Shown here: positions 41,801 through 49,038 of the stretch, piece by piece
How positions within the stretch are numbered: the first letter of the stretch is position 1
Layout of the letters: each line of letters starts with the position of its first letter
NCBI GenBank assembly: GCA_002428525.1
Contig: DIWU01000005.1
Span: forward strand, 1-58,265
Origin: a bacterium UBP14_UBA6098
GTDB taxonomy: Bacteria; UBP14; UBA6098
Reading direction: 5' to 3'
DNA length: 58,265 nucleotides
Made by a program: the position numbers and the translations under genes
Notes under the pieces: model-generated
What the model saw: the letters and a program-made list of their open reading frames with translations, nothing else
The model's database searches: none
What the model was told of the DNA's origin: nothing

Positions 41801-42111
41801 TCGACCGTTATCTCGAGATAGTATGTCGCATCGAAGGGAAGGTTTATGGGGGTTATCGCCCCGAGAGCGACATCGAAGAGACCCTTGTGAACGAAAACCT
41901 TGTTCGCGCCTGTATGAAGCTCTGTCCAAAGCGGTGCTCCGACAAGGGGATCGTTGAAAAGACGAAAACTCATCTCGAGGCTGTCTGTGATTCCAGCGCC
42001 GGTATTGTCTGTGAGTTTTCCTTGGTAATTAATGACATTGGGCATCCCGAGCGCGCAAAAAGCGATGCTTATTACGATCGCAAGAGATAAAAAAAGCCTT
42101 CCGAAAGACAT
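38833..42111 (-). CDS. Large secreted tail-fibre-like surface protein
   Basis: 1092 residues from the ATG at 42111 (GGAGG 6 bases upstream). A reading frame from further upstream has no ribosome site. Signal peptide, then the common VINYQGKLTDNTGAGI module also found at the head of fibre-like proteins. Long repeats follow: blocks such as LSPVLGDIYTDETSLKMYFF and LTPALGDIYTNGTDNKLYFH, and short AAVLG/GAxxxY..AGYFxGxVxxTG steps of a trimeric fibre. The end (ENIALGDIVAVSTTADLTVI to AWMTFKHAEIY) resembles a beta-rich phage-type decoration domain. No sorting tail, so export route is unclear. It is probably an appendage or adhesin. Confidence 0.8.
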   Translation of the reverse strand: MSFGRLFLSLAIVISIAFCALGMPNVINYQGKLTDNTGAGITDSLEMSFRLFNDPLVGAPLWTELHTGANKVFVHKGLFDVALGAITPINLPFDATYYLEITVDGNILAPRVLLTTSPYSYRAAIADSVVGGSGGDTCLWADHSTDPLIFAKNNDDVIVRDDGDNLGDIYVNMDHSAFNSAGIYVYRDGLNNGRHVSNIYAYRTGTSGIDNGGTSWDYTDVDAAVKGYTLWGNKYTAAIVGYNYFDYDTSAAVLGAKQDGSFFGALGYSCDGNMYSGYFYGEAVHFHPMSRPLSPVLGDIYTDETSLKMYFFNGVDWVDMTATPGGGASQWEDAGAYKRVIGNDKLRAYESGQNLAYAYLGAEGGTVDTTALFITDWASGDASVKIGVKAIAEAYGPADAYGVYAMGRDYPGGLTGGNKYGVYACSEWGDSNFAVYGTNLCPESVFGDYGFQVAVYGDQATGEYAGFFNGLFHIAPGTVPLTPALGDIYTNGTDNKLYFHNGTSWVDLTAGGGISGSGTANVIPLWTPDGSTLGNSRLAQDSYQIILSPSGSGSMQSNLLVYCDDTSDKNAIFGGNLYGSNTPGTSWNHNNFGAGVYGLNEINASYHAGIVGSNWGDYGDHTAGVVGSNSTGAIYGALFYDLDGAQYAGYFSGDVSVTGKYFDTSGDAGTAGQILSSTGIGTDWIAAPSASLWTDAGAYISANTNPSAQVYDEGQTYGLYYQGSNQYGVFSSTSNSNPGASGVYGYVGTSTDGTGYGYTSSISAVKGHCLWGNAYHFGLQGDTYSNDTGSPTAGVIGTFSNDGSIWGTLAYKHTDASVWAGYFNGNVHITGDLTIDGDYLHDHWGESWTGTGLWGFTLRNTTPATDSIYIAGNGSSGIKVIHYNSFGTRAIEAYEGPSTTNYYSYGALGTYADYTGTRGNIVNAGVYGKLPNNGGGGAAVLGIDNNTLALEANHYAGYFVGKVKVDGSIDAGQNPFCITLTAGENIALGDIVAVSTTADLTVIKALTGSETVIGVATESASSGAPVRIAIGGAVQVLCNAAVTRGNFVRCGGVAGQAINSGTTGQPGDFGIFLQTTAGAGLAWMTFKHAEIY

Positions 42112-42150
42112 AGTCCCTCCTCGGTTAACACGATTAAAGAAATTTAGATC

Positions 42151-42179
42151 AATATAAACCTTTAAGAACTTCAAGACAA
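42151..42179 (-). promoter_or_regulatory. Promoter of the fibre-like gene
   Basis: Minus strand TTGTCT (42179-42174), 17-base spacer, TATATT (42156-42151). Start near 42144, leader about 33 bases. Confidence 0.55.
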
Positions 42180-42203
42180 GCATTAATTTTAAGCATTAAT
42201 TTT
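42178..42203. repeat. 13-bp tandem duplication
   Basis: AAGCATTAATTTT occurs twice in tandem between the divergent fibre-like and AI-2E genes, next to both promoters. Confidence 0.8.
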
Positions 42204-42261
42204 AAAGTTTATATTCGATGCCTTCGATCCGGAGCTTTCAAAGAATACTTAAGTTTATATC

Positions 42262-42290
42262 TTGACAAACGATACAGATATTCATTTATT
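42262..42290 (+). promoter_or_regulatory. Promoter of the AI-2E transporter gene
   Basis: A perfect TTGACA (42262-42267), 17-base spacer and TTTATT (42285-42290). Start near 42297, which would coincide with the GTG at 42298. Confidence 0.5.
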
Positions 42291-42297
42291 GTTGTTT

Positions 42298-43395
42298 GTG
42301 AACACGCAAACCGAAAAGGATTGGAGTAAGCCCGTTTTTATGCTCATCGGGTTCGTGGTCGTTTTCTGGATACTCAGAGAGCTATCGAGCCTGATCCTGC
42401 CGTTTGCATTGGCGCTTTTCACCGTTATGCTACTTCAACCGCTTTTGGCCTTTCTGATCCGAAAAAAGGTTCCGAGCCTTATCTCCGTGACACTCGTATC
42501 GATATTTACTTTGCTTCTCGTGGCGATTTTCGTCTCGATAGTCTCATCGACCGCCGCTCAAGTGGCGGATAACAGCAAACTGATTGCCTTCAGGTTCGAT
42601 CACAAACTCGAGATCTTTCTGCAATGGACCAATTCGCACCTCAATTTCCAACTGAATCCCACACAGGTGAGAAACTTTATCGCCGAGCCTTTCAAGGGCG
42701 ATTGGCTCGCGCGCGTTTTAGGCGATCTCGCCCTTTTTCTCGGCTCGATGACAGGCTCTTTTCTCATGTTCTCCATCTATTTCGTGATTCTCTTATCGGG
42801 CATCATGAATTACGAAAAGTATATCCACTATGTCTTCGGTGAGAAGAGCGGTTTGCATTTTGTGAAGGAGTTCGAGAACACAATTAAGGCCGTATCATCC
42901 TATGTAGGCATGAAGTTTTTAATAAGCTTTGTAACGGGCTTTTGTTTCTGGGTGATATGCACTGGCTTTGGCGTGCGTTTTGCCCTTTTTTGGGGTTTTC
43001 TTGCGTTTGTTTTAAATTTCATTCCGAATATCGGCTCGATAATCGCAACAATTCTACCGATACTTCTCGGAATTATCTATCTCGAATCTGGAACGAGTAT
43101 AGTTATCTATTCTTCACTGCTAATTCTAACCGAGTTTATCATTGGGAATATCCTCGATCCTATCCTTATGGGCAACCGCATGAACCTCAATACCTTAACT
43201 GTTTTATTGGGGTTAGTATTTTGGGGCTACATTTGGGGTGTTGCCGGTATGTTGCTTTCGGTTCCGCTTATGGTTCTTCTTCGTATTGTCTTAGAGCAAA
43301 ATCCTGACACCGCTCTTATCGCGCGTGCGATGATCTCGACCAAGCGATTGAAGCTCGATCGGGTTGAAGATCCTTCAACACAAGAAGCGCTTTAG
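42298..43395 (+). CDS. AI-2E/PerM-family membrane transporter
   Basis: 365 residues from GTG 42298; the frame also allows a TTG at 42262, but that codon is the -35 box. About eight membrane segments in the family layout: an N-terminal pair (FMLIGFVVVFWILRELSSLI; ALALFTVMLLQPLLAFLI), a soluble middle region (residues about 90-190), then the GIIYLESG and FIIGNILDPILMGNRMNLNT signature and a last pair of helices (LGLVFWGYIWGVAGMLLSVP). The family exports or exchanges small molecules or ions. The substrate is not predictable. No ribosome site is visible for either start. Confidence 0.88.
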   Translation: MNTQTEKDWSKPVFMLIGFVVVFWILRELSSLILPFALALFTVMLLQPLLAFLIRKKVPSLISVTLVSIFTLLLVAIFVSIVSSTAAQVADNSKLIAFRFDHKLEIFLQWTNSHLNFQLNPTQVRNFIAEPFKGDWLARVLGDLALFLGSMTGSFLMFSIYFVILLSGIMNYEKYIHYVFGEKSGLHFVKEFENTIKAVSSYVGMKFLISFVTGFCFWVICTGFGVRFALFWGFLAFVLNFIPNIGSIIATILPILLGIIYLESGTSIVIYSSLLILTEFIIGNILDPILMGNRMNLNTLTVLLGLVFWGYIWGVAGMLLSVPLMVLLRIVLEQNPDTALIARAMISTKRLKLDRVEDPSTQEAL

Positions 43396-43431
43396 GTTTG
43401 CGTAAGAGATAATTAGCTTAAAGGCTTAAAA

Positions 43432-44184
43432 ATGAAATACTTGTTAGCTTTTTTGCTCGTTACGATTCTGTTTACTGTCATAGCTTGCGAGAAACCGACA
43501 ACTCCCGGCGATAATACACCGATGGCAAGTCGTTTCTATGTTCTCGATATCACCGAAGGAACGCCGCGAGCCGGTTTGACCCCCCCTGATGTCGAATCAT
43601 ATCAGCAAACTACAGAATATGCATGCGGTGCGGCCGCTGTTGTCACATTACTTCGACACTACGGTCGAACCGGCGACGAGATGATGCTTGCGGGGGAGAT
43701 GGGCACCAGCTCAACCTGCGGAACACCCCCCGCGCAGATGGCCATCTGGCGGCCCGACACCGTCGAGAATCGCGGCGATTACGCCGTCACAGGCATCACA
43801 AAATTCATCAAGCTTATTAACGCCTTCAGCGACACGATTCAGATCGGCCTCTCCGTTGACGACAGCGAAACATTCTGGAAACTCGCTACCAATGTCGGCG
43901 ACACGGTTCGCCCCTTCGATTCGACGCTGTGTTATTATAATTGCTATTCGCTGAGCGCAGTGTTTTCGGATTGGGAACCGGCGGCCGGCATTTTCGACAA
44001 CCCATTGAACTTCATCCAGCCCGACAGCCTGAACTGGATGAGCGATTCGACCTTCGGCGGCACTTTTTACATCGAACCCCGCGACAGCATTTATCTTTGG
44101 CTTCGCATCGGCACACCGCCGTGGTATTCGATCGGCGACGAAGTGATAAAACTGAGGATCAGCCACCGTATCCGGACGGAATAG
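43432..44184 (+). CDS. Lipoprotein with a C39-peptidase-like head
   Basis: 250 residues with a lipobox at Cys19 (FTVIAC). Residues 58-125 begin like a C39-type cysteine peptidase: YQQTTEYACGAAAVVTLLRH, with Gln before Cys65 as in the oxyanion-Gln/catalytic-Cys pair. The His and Asp that complete the C39 site, expected another 70-110 residues on, are not evident. Instead a beta-rich segment (FSDTIQIGLSVDDSETFWKL; GGTFYIEPRDSIYLWLRIG) follows. It may be a fusion or an inactive descendant. It lies 36 bases after the transporter and may share its transcript. Confidence 0.6.
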   Translation: MKYLLAFLLVTILFTVIACEKPTTPGDNTPMASRFYVLDITEGTPRAGLTPPDVESYQQTTEYACGAAAVVTLLRHYGRTGDEMMLAGEMGTSSTCGTPPAQMAIWRPDTVENRGDYAVTGITKFIKLINAFSDTIQIGLSVDDSETFWKLATNVGDTVRPFDSTLCYYNCYSLSAVFSDWEPAAGIFDNPLNFIQPDSLNWMSDSTFGGTFYIEPRDSIYLWLRIGTPPWYSIGDEVIKLRISHRIRTE

Positions 44185-44567
44185 GGCGAGAGAGAATTTA
44201 GGAAAAGATCCGGCGGTAAGCCTACCGCTGAAAAGGCTTGATTTCGATTAGACTAATATTTCGATAGCGTCCGCAGTTTTTGCGGCTAAGAATCTATTGT
44301 AAATATTCCTCGGTTTTTCAACGAATTTAGGCTTGCAGGGTGCGCAACAGAAATAGTATCTTTTTCTGCAAAATCGCGATAAAGTATCGTTTTTTTAGCA
44401 AGTGGAATAACTTGTAATTGTTATCGCGCTACCGAACTCCGCCATGGACACAATCGGGACATCGAGGAATCAGGATTCAGCTTTTTCGATCCCTCTTTTT
44501 TAAGGCGGATTATTCGCTTGTTCTTTAAAGCAAATGAAGTTATAATTTATTTTTATTAAGGAGGAAT
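44185..44567. other. Intergenic region, 383 bases
   Basis: No gene is evident. It contains two weak hairpins: GCGGTA-AGCC-TACCGC at 44212-44227, and CCGCAGTTTTTGCGG near 44270. The promoter of the next gene is at 44518-44546. Confidence 0.55.
44518..44546 (+). promoter_or_regulatory. Promoter of the YbjN-like gene
   Basis: TTGTTC (44518-44523), 17-base spacer and a perfect TATAAT (44541-44546). The leader is short and ends in AAGGAGG (44557-44563). Confidence 0.6.
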
Positions 44568-45095
44568 ATGAAAAAGATTTTCGCGCTGATTATCGCTATT
44601 GCCTTGGTCGGAACTGCCCTCGCCGAGGTCTCCCCACGAACGGTTCATTATCCCGTGACTCTCGAGCGCATCGGCTCCTTCATTAAGGACCTCGGATATA
44701 CTTTCGATAAAGTGAACACTCAAAATAGCGCGGGCAAGGTCGCCGAGCGCCTTGCGCTGGACATCCGCGGCGATGAGGGCACATGGACTGTCGGCATCGA
44801 ACTTCTCGAGGATGTGCAAATTTTATATATTTATGTCGAGGACTACCTCGACCTGCCGCTGGAAAACCCCGGCACCGTTCCGATGCTCACCTATCTTATG
44901 AACCAAAACTGGAAGCTGACCTTCGGCAGGCTCGAATGGAACATCTCGACCGGCGAGGTGCGCCTCGGCCACACATTGCCCATCGACGACGGCCTCTCCG
45001 CGGAGGTCTTCGGCGCATATCTCAGCTCGATAGTCAGCATCGCGGACGAGAAATACCCCGAATATATAATAACTATCGAGAATTTCGCGAGATAA
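44568..45095 (+). CDS. Secreted YbjN-like protein
   Basis: 175 residues with AAGGAGG before the ATG and a clear signal peptide (IFALIIAIALVGTALA). The mature part resembles the YbjN / type III chaperone-like fold: a first helix (ERIGSFIKDLGYTFDKVN), strands (EGTWTVGIELLEDVQILYIY), then VPMLTYLMNQNWKLTFGRLE, an RLGHTLPIDDGLSAEVF strand-helix and a final long helix. YbjN proteins are usually cytoplasmic, so an exported one is less usual. It lies 11 bases before the transglutaminase-like gene and is probably its partner. Confidence 0.75.
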   Translation: MKKIFALIIAIALVGTALAEVSPRTVHYPVTLERIGSFIKDLGYTFDKVNTQNSAGKVAERLALDIRGDEGTWTVGIELLEDVQILYIYVEDYLDLPLENPGTVPMLTYLMNQNWKLTFGRLEWNISTGEVRLGHTLPIDDGLSAEVFGAYLSSIVSIADEKYPEYIITIENFAR

Positions 45096-45106
45096 CGGAG
45101 ATTGAA

Positions 45107-47446
45107 ATGAGAGCGCTTGTGATCATCGCTTGTTTATTTTTAGCTATCGCGGTTTTCGCGGATAATCCGCGCGGGATCACGACAACCGAACAATCGCCGC
45201 TGATTCCCACCGGAAGCTCCGCCGATTATGGTTTTCTTCCACAGGACTCGCGGGACATCTCCTATAAAACCCCCTCGGCGTTCACCACAACCCTCGACTC
45301 TATCGGCCTTCGCGTTGTTTTAACACCGGGGGGATATTTCGCGGTCTTCGTCGATGCCGAGGCCGGAACACTCGGCTTCGAGCCGCAGGAGTCGCCCCTC
45401 GACAGCGCACTCGAATGGTGGGTCTCTCGCGCGCCGGATTTCCTGCAAACCCAGCTTCGCCTGAACCTCGCCGATGTCGATCCCGGCTATTCTGCGCTTT
45501 ATATCTCAGTCCTCGCCGAGGCCGACCCGCTTTGGCTCGACGAGATTTTCTTCTGCCTCGCCAATCTCGCGCCGGAAATCCTCGACATGCCGGAACTTGC
45601 ATATCTTATTCCCGAGAACGCCGAATATATCTACAAATTCGACTCGCTCCTGAACTATGTCGAGATCGTCGAGGTCGGGACGCCGGGGATGCCCGACCAT
45701 CGTAGCTTTGCGCGCTATTTCACAAAGGACACCGGCATGGTCGCAATCGACACGGTCGATATCGACCCCGAAATTTATTACTGGCAGGTGATGTTCCCGA
45801 AAATCAGCGACGAACTGCCGCTCTATATCGACCCGAACACCGGCGACCCGGTCGATCCGTGGTCGGGGGCTTTCTGGCGCAAATGGTTCTGGAACATCTC
45901 CGAGACGGCGATTGTCGGCGCGGACACCTTCTTCTGCTGGCCGCTGGGCGATTCGCTCATGGCGCAGGATGTCCTCTGGAACGGAATCGCAAACACCGAC
46001 GCCGACAACGGCGCAATCGGCATCATCACAAAATGGATCCGGAGCGTTCTGCGCTTCACCTCCGACGACGAACGCCCGCACCAGCCGGTGCGAATCTACC
46101 GCAAGCATATGGGCCGTTGCGGCGAGCATGAGGATATCACCACCGCCGCCGCGCGCATGGCGCTGATTCCCTGCAAAAACATCGAAGCGATCAGCCAAGA
46201 CCATGTCTGGAACGAGTTCTGGACGGGCTGGCGCTGGGCCGGATGGGAGCCGGTAAACAACTATGTCGATAACCAGTGGGCCTACGCCGACGGTTGGGGC
46301 AAGCAGTTCGCCACGGTCTTCGAGCATCGAGGCGACGGCCGCTTCATTCCCGTCACCGACCGCTATTCCCACGAAATCGCCACAATCGAGATGACCATCT
46401 TCGACAACGCCTATCTCCCGGTTGACGGCGCGGAGGTTATGGTCGCCTCCGCCGAGGGGACGAGCATATATTACGACTGCATCTTCCACACCGACAGCCG
46501 GGGGAGGGCTATCAACTATGTCGGCGACGGCAAACAACTCTATTGGCGCGCGGACGCTGTTATCGGCTCGAATCCGGGGCCGGGCTATGTCGATAACCTC
46601 GTCACGAGCACCGTCGATGGCGTCACTTTCACGCGGAATATGAATATCTCAGCCTCGATGCCCACGCACAACTGGACGCCCGCGACTCCGACGGCCTCGC
46701 CGGTCGCATACTTAGGCTCGCGCATAGCGCCGGTGGAGGAGTATATACGCAGAAGCGGCCCCTTCGACGATACCGAGACGCATTACTATCTTCGCAACGA
46801 CGACGCCTACGGTTTCGCGCTCTTCACCCTCGACGACGCAGAGTTCGCGAATTTCGCCTCGGGCGGCGCCTTCTCAGCGCTGGGAATGATCGAGCGCACA
46901 GACTACGGCGGCCTCGAGGTGCCGGTCGAGGCCTCGTCCTATTGGCTGGTCGTGTCGAACAAGGAGAATGTCGCGAACACATTGGTCGGCGACCTCGTCG
47001 TCGCGCTCCACGACTCCTCGACAAATATCGATGAAACCGCGCTTCCGTCGGCCTTCGAGATTTCCGTCCACCCCAATCCCTTCAATTCGGCGGTAACGAT
47101 TACAATCGACGCGCCCGTAGGGGCGTATTGCAATACGCCCCTACAAATCGAGATCTTCGACTTGAACGGGCGGCGCGTGGCGGAACTACCCCGCCTCGCT
47201 TCGCTCGGCACCCCTTCGCAAGCGAAGGGGAATTCCCCTCTTTTTAAAGAGGGGTGGCCGAAGGCCGGGGTGTTCCTCTCGGGCGACACAGGCATCGCCC
47301 CTACGACCCGCGAATTCACATGGACGCCAAATGAAACGGTCACCTCCGGCGTCTATCTCGTCCGCGCGCGAGTCGACGGACGGTCGCTGAGCGGAGTCGA
47401 AGCGTCCGGCGCAGTGGCGGTGAAACGGGTGGTGTATTTGAAATGA
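45107..47446 (+). CDS. Secreted transglutaminase-like protein with T9SS sorting tail
   Basis: 779 residues from the ATG at 45107 (GGAG upstream); a longer frame upstream overlaps the YbjN-like gene and is not used. Signal peptide, a ~280-residue N-terminal region, then a transglutaminase-like core with Cys338 (MGRCGEHEDIT) and His366 (SQDHVWNEFW) and a WAGWEPVNNYVD segment for the third residue. A carboxypeptidase-regulatory-like domain follows (AYLPVDGAEVMVASAEGTSI). The sorting domain has VHPNPFNSAVTITID, IEIFDLNGRRVAEL, FTWTPNETVTSGVYLVRA and KRVVYLK. About 40 residues in its linker are encoded by palindromic repeats (47117-47305). Confidence 0.87.
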   Translation: MRALVIIACLFLAIAVFADNPRGITTTEQSPLIPTGSSADYGFLPQDSRDISYKTPSAFTTTLDSIGLRVVLTPGGYFAVFVDAEAGTLGFEPQESPLDSALEWWVSRAPDFLQTQLRLNLADVDPGYSALYISVLAEADPLWLDEIFFCLANLAPEILDMPELAYLIPENAEYIYKFDSLLNYVEIVEVGTPGMPDHRSFARYFTKDTGMVAIDTVDIDPEIYYWQVMFPKISDELPLYIDPNTGDPVDPWSGAFWRKWFWNISETAIVGADTFFCWPLGDSLMAQDVLWNGIANTDADNGAIGIITKWIRSVLRFTSDDERPHQPVRIYRKHMGRCGEHEDITTAAARMALIPCKNIEAISQDHVWNEFWTGWRWAGWEPVNNYVDNQWAYADGWGKQFATVFEHRGDGRFIPVTDRYSHEIATIEMTIFDNAYLPVDGAEVMVASAEGTSIYYDCIFHTDSRGRAINYVGDGKQLYWRADAVIGSNPGPGYVDNLVTSTVDGVTFTRNMNISASMPTHNWTPATPTASPVAYLGSRIAPVEEYIRRSGPFDDTETHYYLRNDDAYGFALFTLDDAEFANFASGGAFSALGMIERTDYGGLEVPVEASSYWLVVSNKENVANTLVGDLVVALHDSSTNIDETALPSAFEISVHPNPFNSAVTITIDAPVGAYCNTPLQIEIFDLNGRRVAELPRLASLGTPSQAKGNSPLFKEGWPKAGVFLSGDTGIAPTTREFTWTPNETVTSGVYLVRARVDGRSLSGVEASGAVAVKRVVYLK
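47117..47144. repeat. Perfect 28-bp palindrome inside coding sequence
   Basis: GTAGGGGCGTATTG (47117-47130) is followed immediately by its exact reverse complement (47131-47144). It is translated as part of APVGAYCNTPLQ before IEIFDLNGRRV. Confidence 0.95.
47211..47266. repeat. Three stacked hairpins inside coding sequence
   Basis: CCCCTTCGC AA GCGAAGGGG (47211-47230), CCCCTCTTT TT AAAGAGGGG (47235-47254) and GGCC GAA GGCC (47256-47266), all perfect. Read in frame they give TPSQAKGNSPLFKEGWPKAG. A CCCCTAC-ended element follows at 47281-47305. Confidence 0.9.
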
Positions 47447-47455
47447 GAATAGAGG

Positions 47456-47640
47456 CCGACCAACGGGAGGCCTTGCGGAGGGCTATGATAATAAAATGAT
47501 CTTGGCAGAGTATTTTGCCGAGAGCCATGTTGCCGTCGGCCATGCCGACCGACCAACGGGAGGCCTTGCGGAGGGTAAAATGATCTTGGCAGAGTATTTT
47601 GCCCGGAGCCATGTTGCCGTCGGCCATGCCGACCGACGGG
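47456..47640. repeat. Tandem duplication, period 93 bases, after the transglutaminase gene
   Basis: The unit starts CCGACCAACGGGAGGCCTTG and ends with the palindromic GTCGGCCATGCCGAC. Copies at 47456-47548 and 47549-47636 differ by a ~9-base indel after GCGGAGGG and a few substitutions. Confidence 0.9.
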
Positions 47641-47654
47641 AGGTGTATCTCAAA

Positions 47655-47680
47655 TGAAAAAGGGCGCACCCCGCGCCCTC
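47655..47680 (-). terminator. Intrinsic terminator of the TPR-barrel gene
   Basis: On the minus strand AGGGCGC GGGGT GCGCCCT is followed by TTTTC. It lies 40 bases after the stop codon at 47719. Confidence 0.7.
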
Positions 47681-47688
47681 GTGAAATG

Positions 47689-47720
47689 CCTTTTACCCTT
47701 TACCCTTTGCCCTTTACCCT
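47689..47720. repeat. Heptamer microsatellite CCCTTTA x4
   Basis: CCTTTTA CCCTTTA CCCTTTG CCCTTTA CCCT: four imperfect seven-base units running up to the stop codon of the minus-strand gene. Confidence 0.8.
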
Positions 47721-48930
47721 AAAACTTATAGCTTCCGCCGACGACTATGGTGCCGCCGGAGGAGGAGCCGACGAGATCCTGCCGGTAGGCGAACTCGATC
47801 AGGAAATCCGAGAAGCGGAACATCAGCCCGCCGCCGAGGCCCGCGCCTGCGAGTGTCACCGACTTGAAGTTGTTGTAGGGCGAGTCGTTCAGCTTCGCCG
47901 AGCCGATTCCGGCCTGCGCGCCGACGAAGATCAAGACCGGGTTTTTAAAATAGAGGTTGTAGTCCGCTCCGGCGGTCAGGCGCCATGTGTCCACCGAGCT
48001 GACCTTCGGGCGGACATCGTCTTTCGTTTGAGTTGTATCGGGGTCGCGGAGGAAATAGTTTTTCCCCGAGGAGTTCGAGCCGAAGCGCACCGCGCCCCTG
48101 TAAAAAAGCGCGCCCTTAACATAACCGAAGCTGATCCCGAACTCGTTGAGGCTCGTGGCGTAGGTTTTGAGCGAAAGCGTATCGTCGATGACCTCGTCGG
48201 GGCTTTTGGCGATGAAGTCTTTATCGTCGGCCATGCCGATCGAGTAGAATCCGATGCCCACAATGAATGGCTTTTCGGTGCGGAAGCTTTCCTGATCCTG
48301 CCTCATCTCGGCCTGTCGCCGGGCTTGTTCGGCCTGAGCGCTTAAATACTCGTTCTGCAGATTTTCTCGGCTTAGGCCCTGCCGCTCGAGGAGGCCCATG
48401 CGGGAAACCGCGGCGCGGCTTTGCTCGGCGAATTCGCCGTCGGGGAATTGTTCGAGGTAGGCTCGGAGATAGCGTTTCGCAGTGCCGGCGAGTTTGGCGT
48501 CGGCATCGGCATCGGCCTTGTTGGCGTAAAGCAGGCCGATGTTCGCGTTATATCGCGGCTCGATTCCGACCAGCTTTTCCCAGACCTCGATATACTCATA
48601 GTGATTGTTAATGGCGGCTTCGTAATAGAAGATCGCCGAATCGCGTTCGCCGATCGTCAGGAAGATATCGCCGACACGGGCATTGAGGAACGCCATGTTC
48701 GGTTTTTGTTCGAGGGCGAGTTTGGCGTAGCGAAGGGCATCGGAGTTCATTCCGGCCTCGAAATAGGCCCACGATAGGTTGAAAAGCCATTCGGGGTCGT
48801 CGAGGTGGCTCGATGCGCGCGGAGCGAGGCTGGAGTAGTCTTCGCCGGTGCGAGTGTATTCTTGCGGCGGTGTGAAACCGAGGGCGATTCCGATTGAAAA
48901 GAGTAACGCTATAGCAATGAAGTGTTTCAT
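47719..48930 (-). CDS. TPR-containing outer-membrane beta-barrel protein
   Basis: 403 residues from the ATG at 48930 (GGGGGAAC before it). After the signal peptide (FIAIALLFSIGIALG) come about three TPR units (EWLFNLSWAYFEAGMNSDAL; AFLNARVGDIFLTIGERDSA; NANIGLLYANKADADADAKL). A basic/Gln-rich coiled-coil segment follows (SAQAEQARRQAEMRQDQESF). The C-terminal ~190 residues are barrel strands ending in a terminal Phe (FLIEFAYRQDLVG; IVVGGSYKF). TPR plus barrel suggests a periplasmic scaffold attached to an outer-membrane pore. The function is unknown. Confidence 0.75.
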   Translation of the reverse strand: MKHFIAIALLFSIGIALGFTPPQEYTRTGEDYSSLAPRASSHLDDPEWLFNLSWAYFEAGMNSDALRYAKLALEQKPNMAFLNARVGDIFLTIGERDSAIFYYEAAINNHYEYIEVWEKLVGIEPRYNANIGLLYANKADADADAKLAGTAKRYLRAYLEQFPDGEFAEQSRAAVSRMGLLERQGLSRENLQNEYLSAQAEQARRQAEMRQDQESFRTEKPFIVGIGFYSIGMADDKDFIAKSPDEVIDDTLSLKTYATSLNEFGISFGYVKGALFYRGAVRFGSNSSGKNYFLRDPDTTQTKDDVRPKVSSVDTWRLTAGADYNLYFKNPVLIFVGAQAGIGSAKLNDSPYNNFKSVTLAGAGLGGGLMFRFSDFLIEFAYRQDLVGSSSGGTIVVGGSYKF

Positions 48931-49038
48931 GTTCCCCCTAATGATTCTATAACTATTTGTGGTTAAAGGCATAAAGCGAATTATATAAATATAAATATTA
49001 AGTAATATGATATATCTCTATATAAAACAATATGATAT

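Noticed and set aside
38833..42111. Prophage tail-fibre gene
   Set aside because: It has a signal peptide and stands alone among chromosomal genes; no capsid, terminase, integrase or lysis gene is nearby.
47689..47720. CCCTTTA array as a telomere-like or CRISPR-like feature
   Set aside because: Only four imperfect heptamers without spacers. A simple microsatellite explains it.
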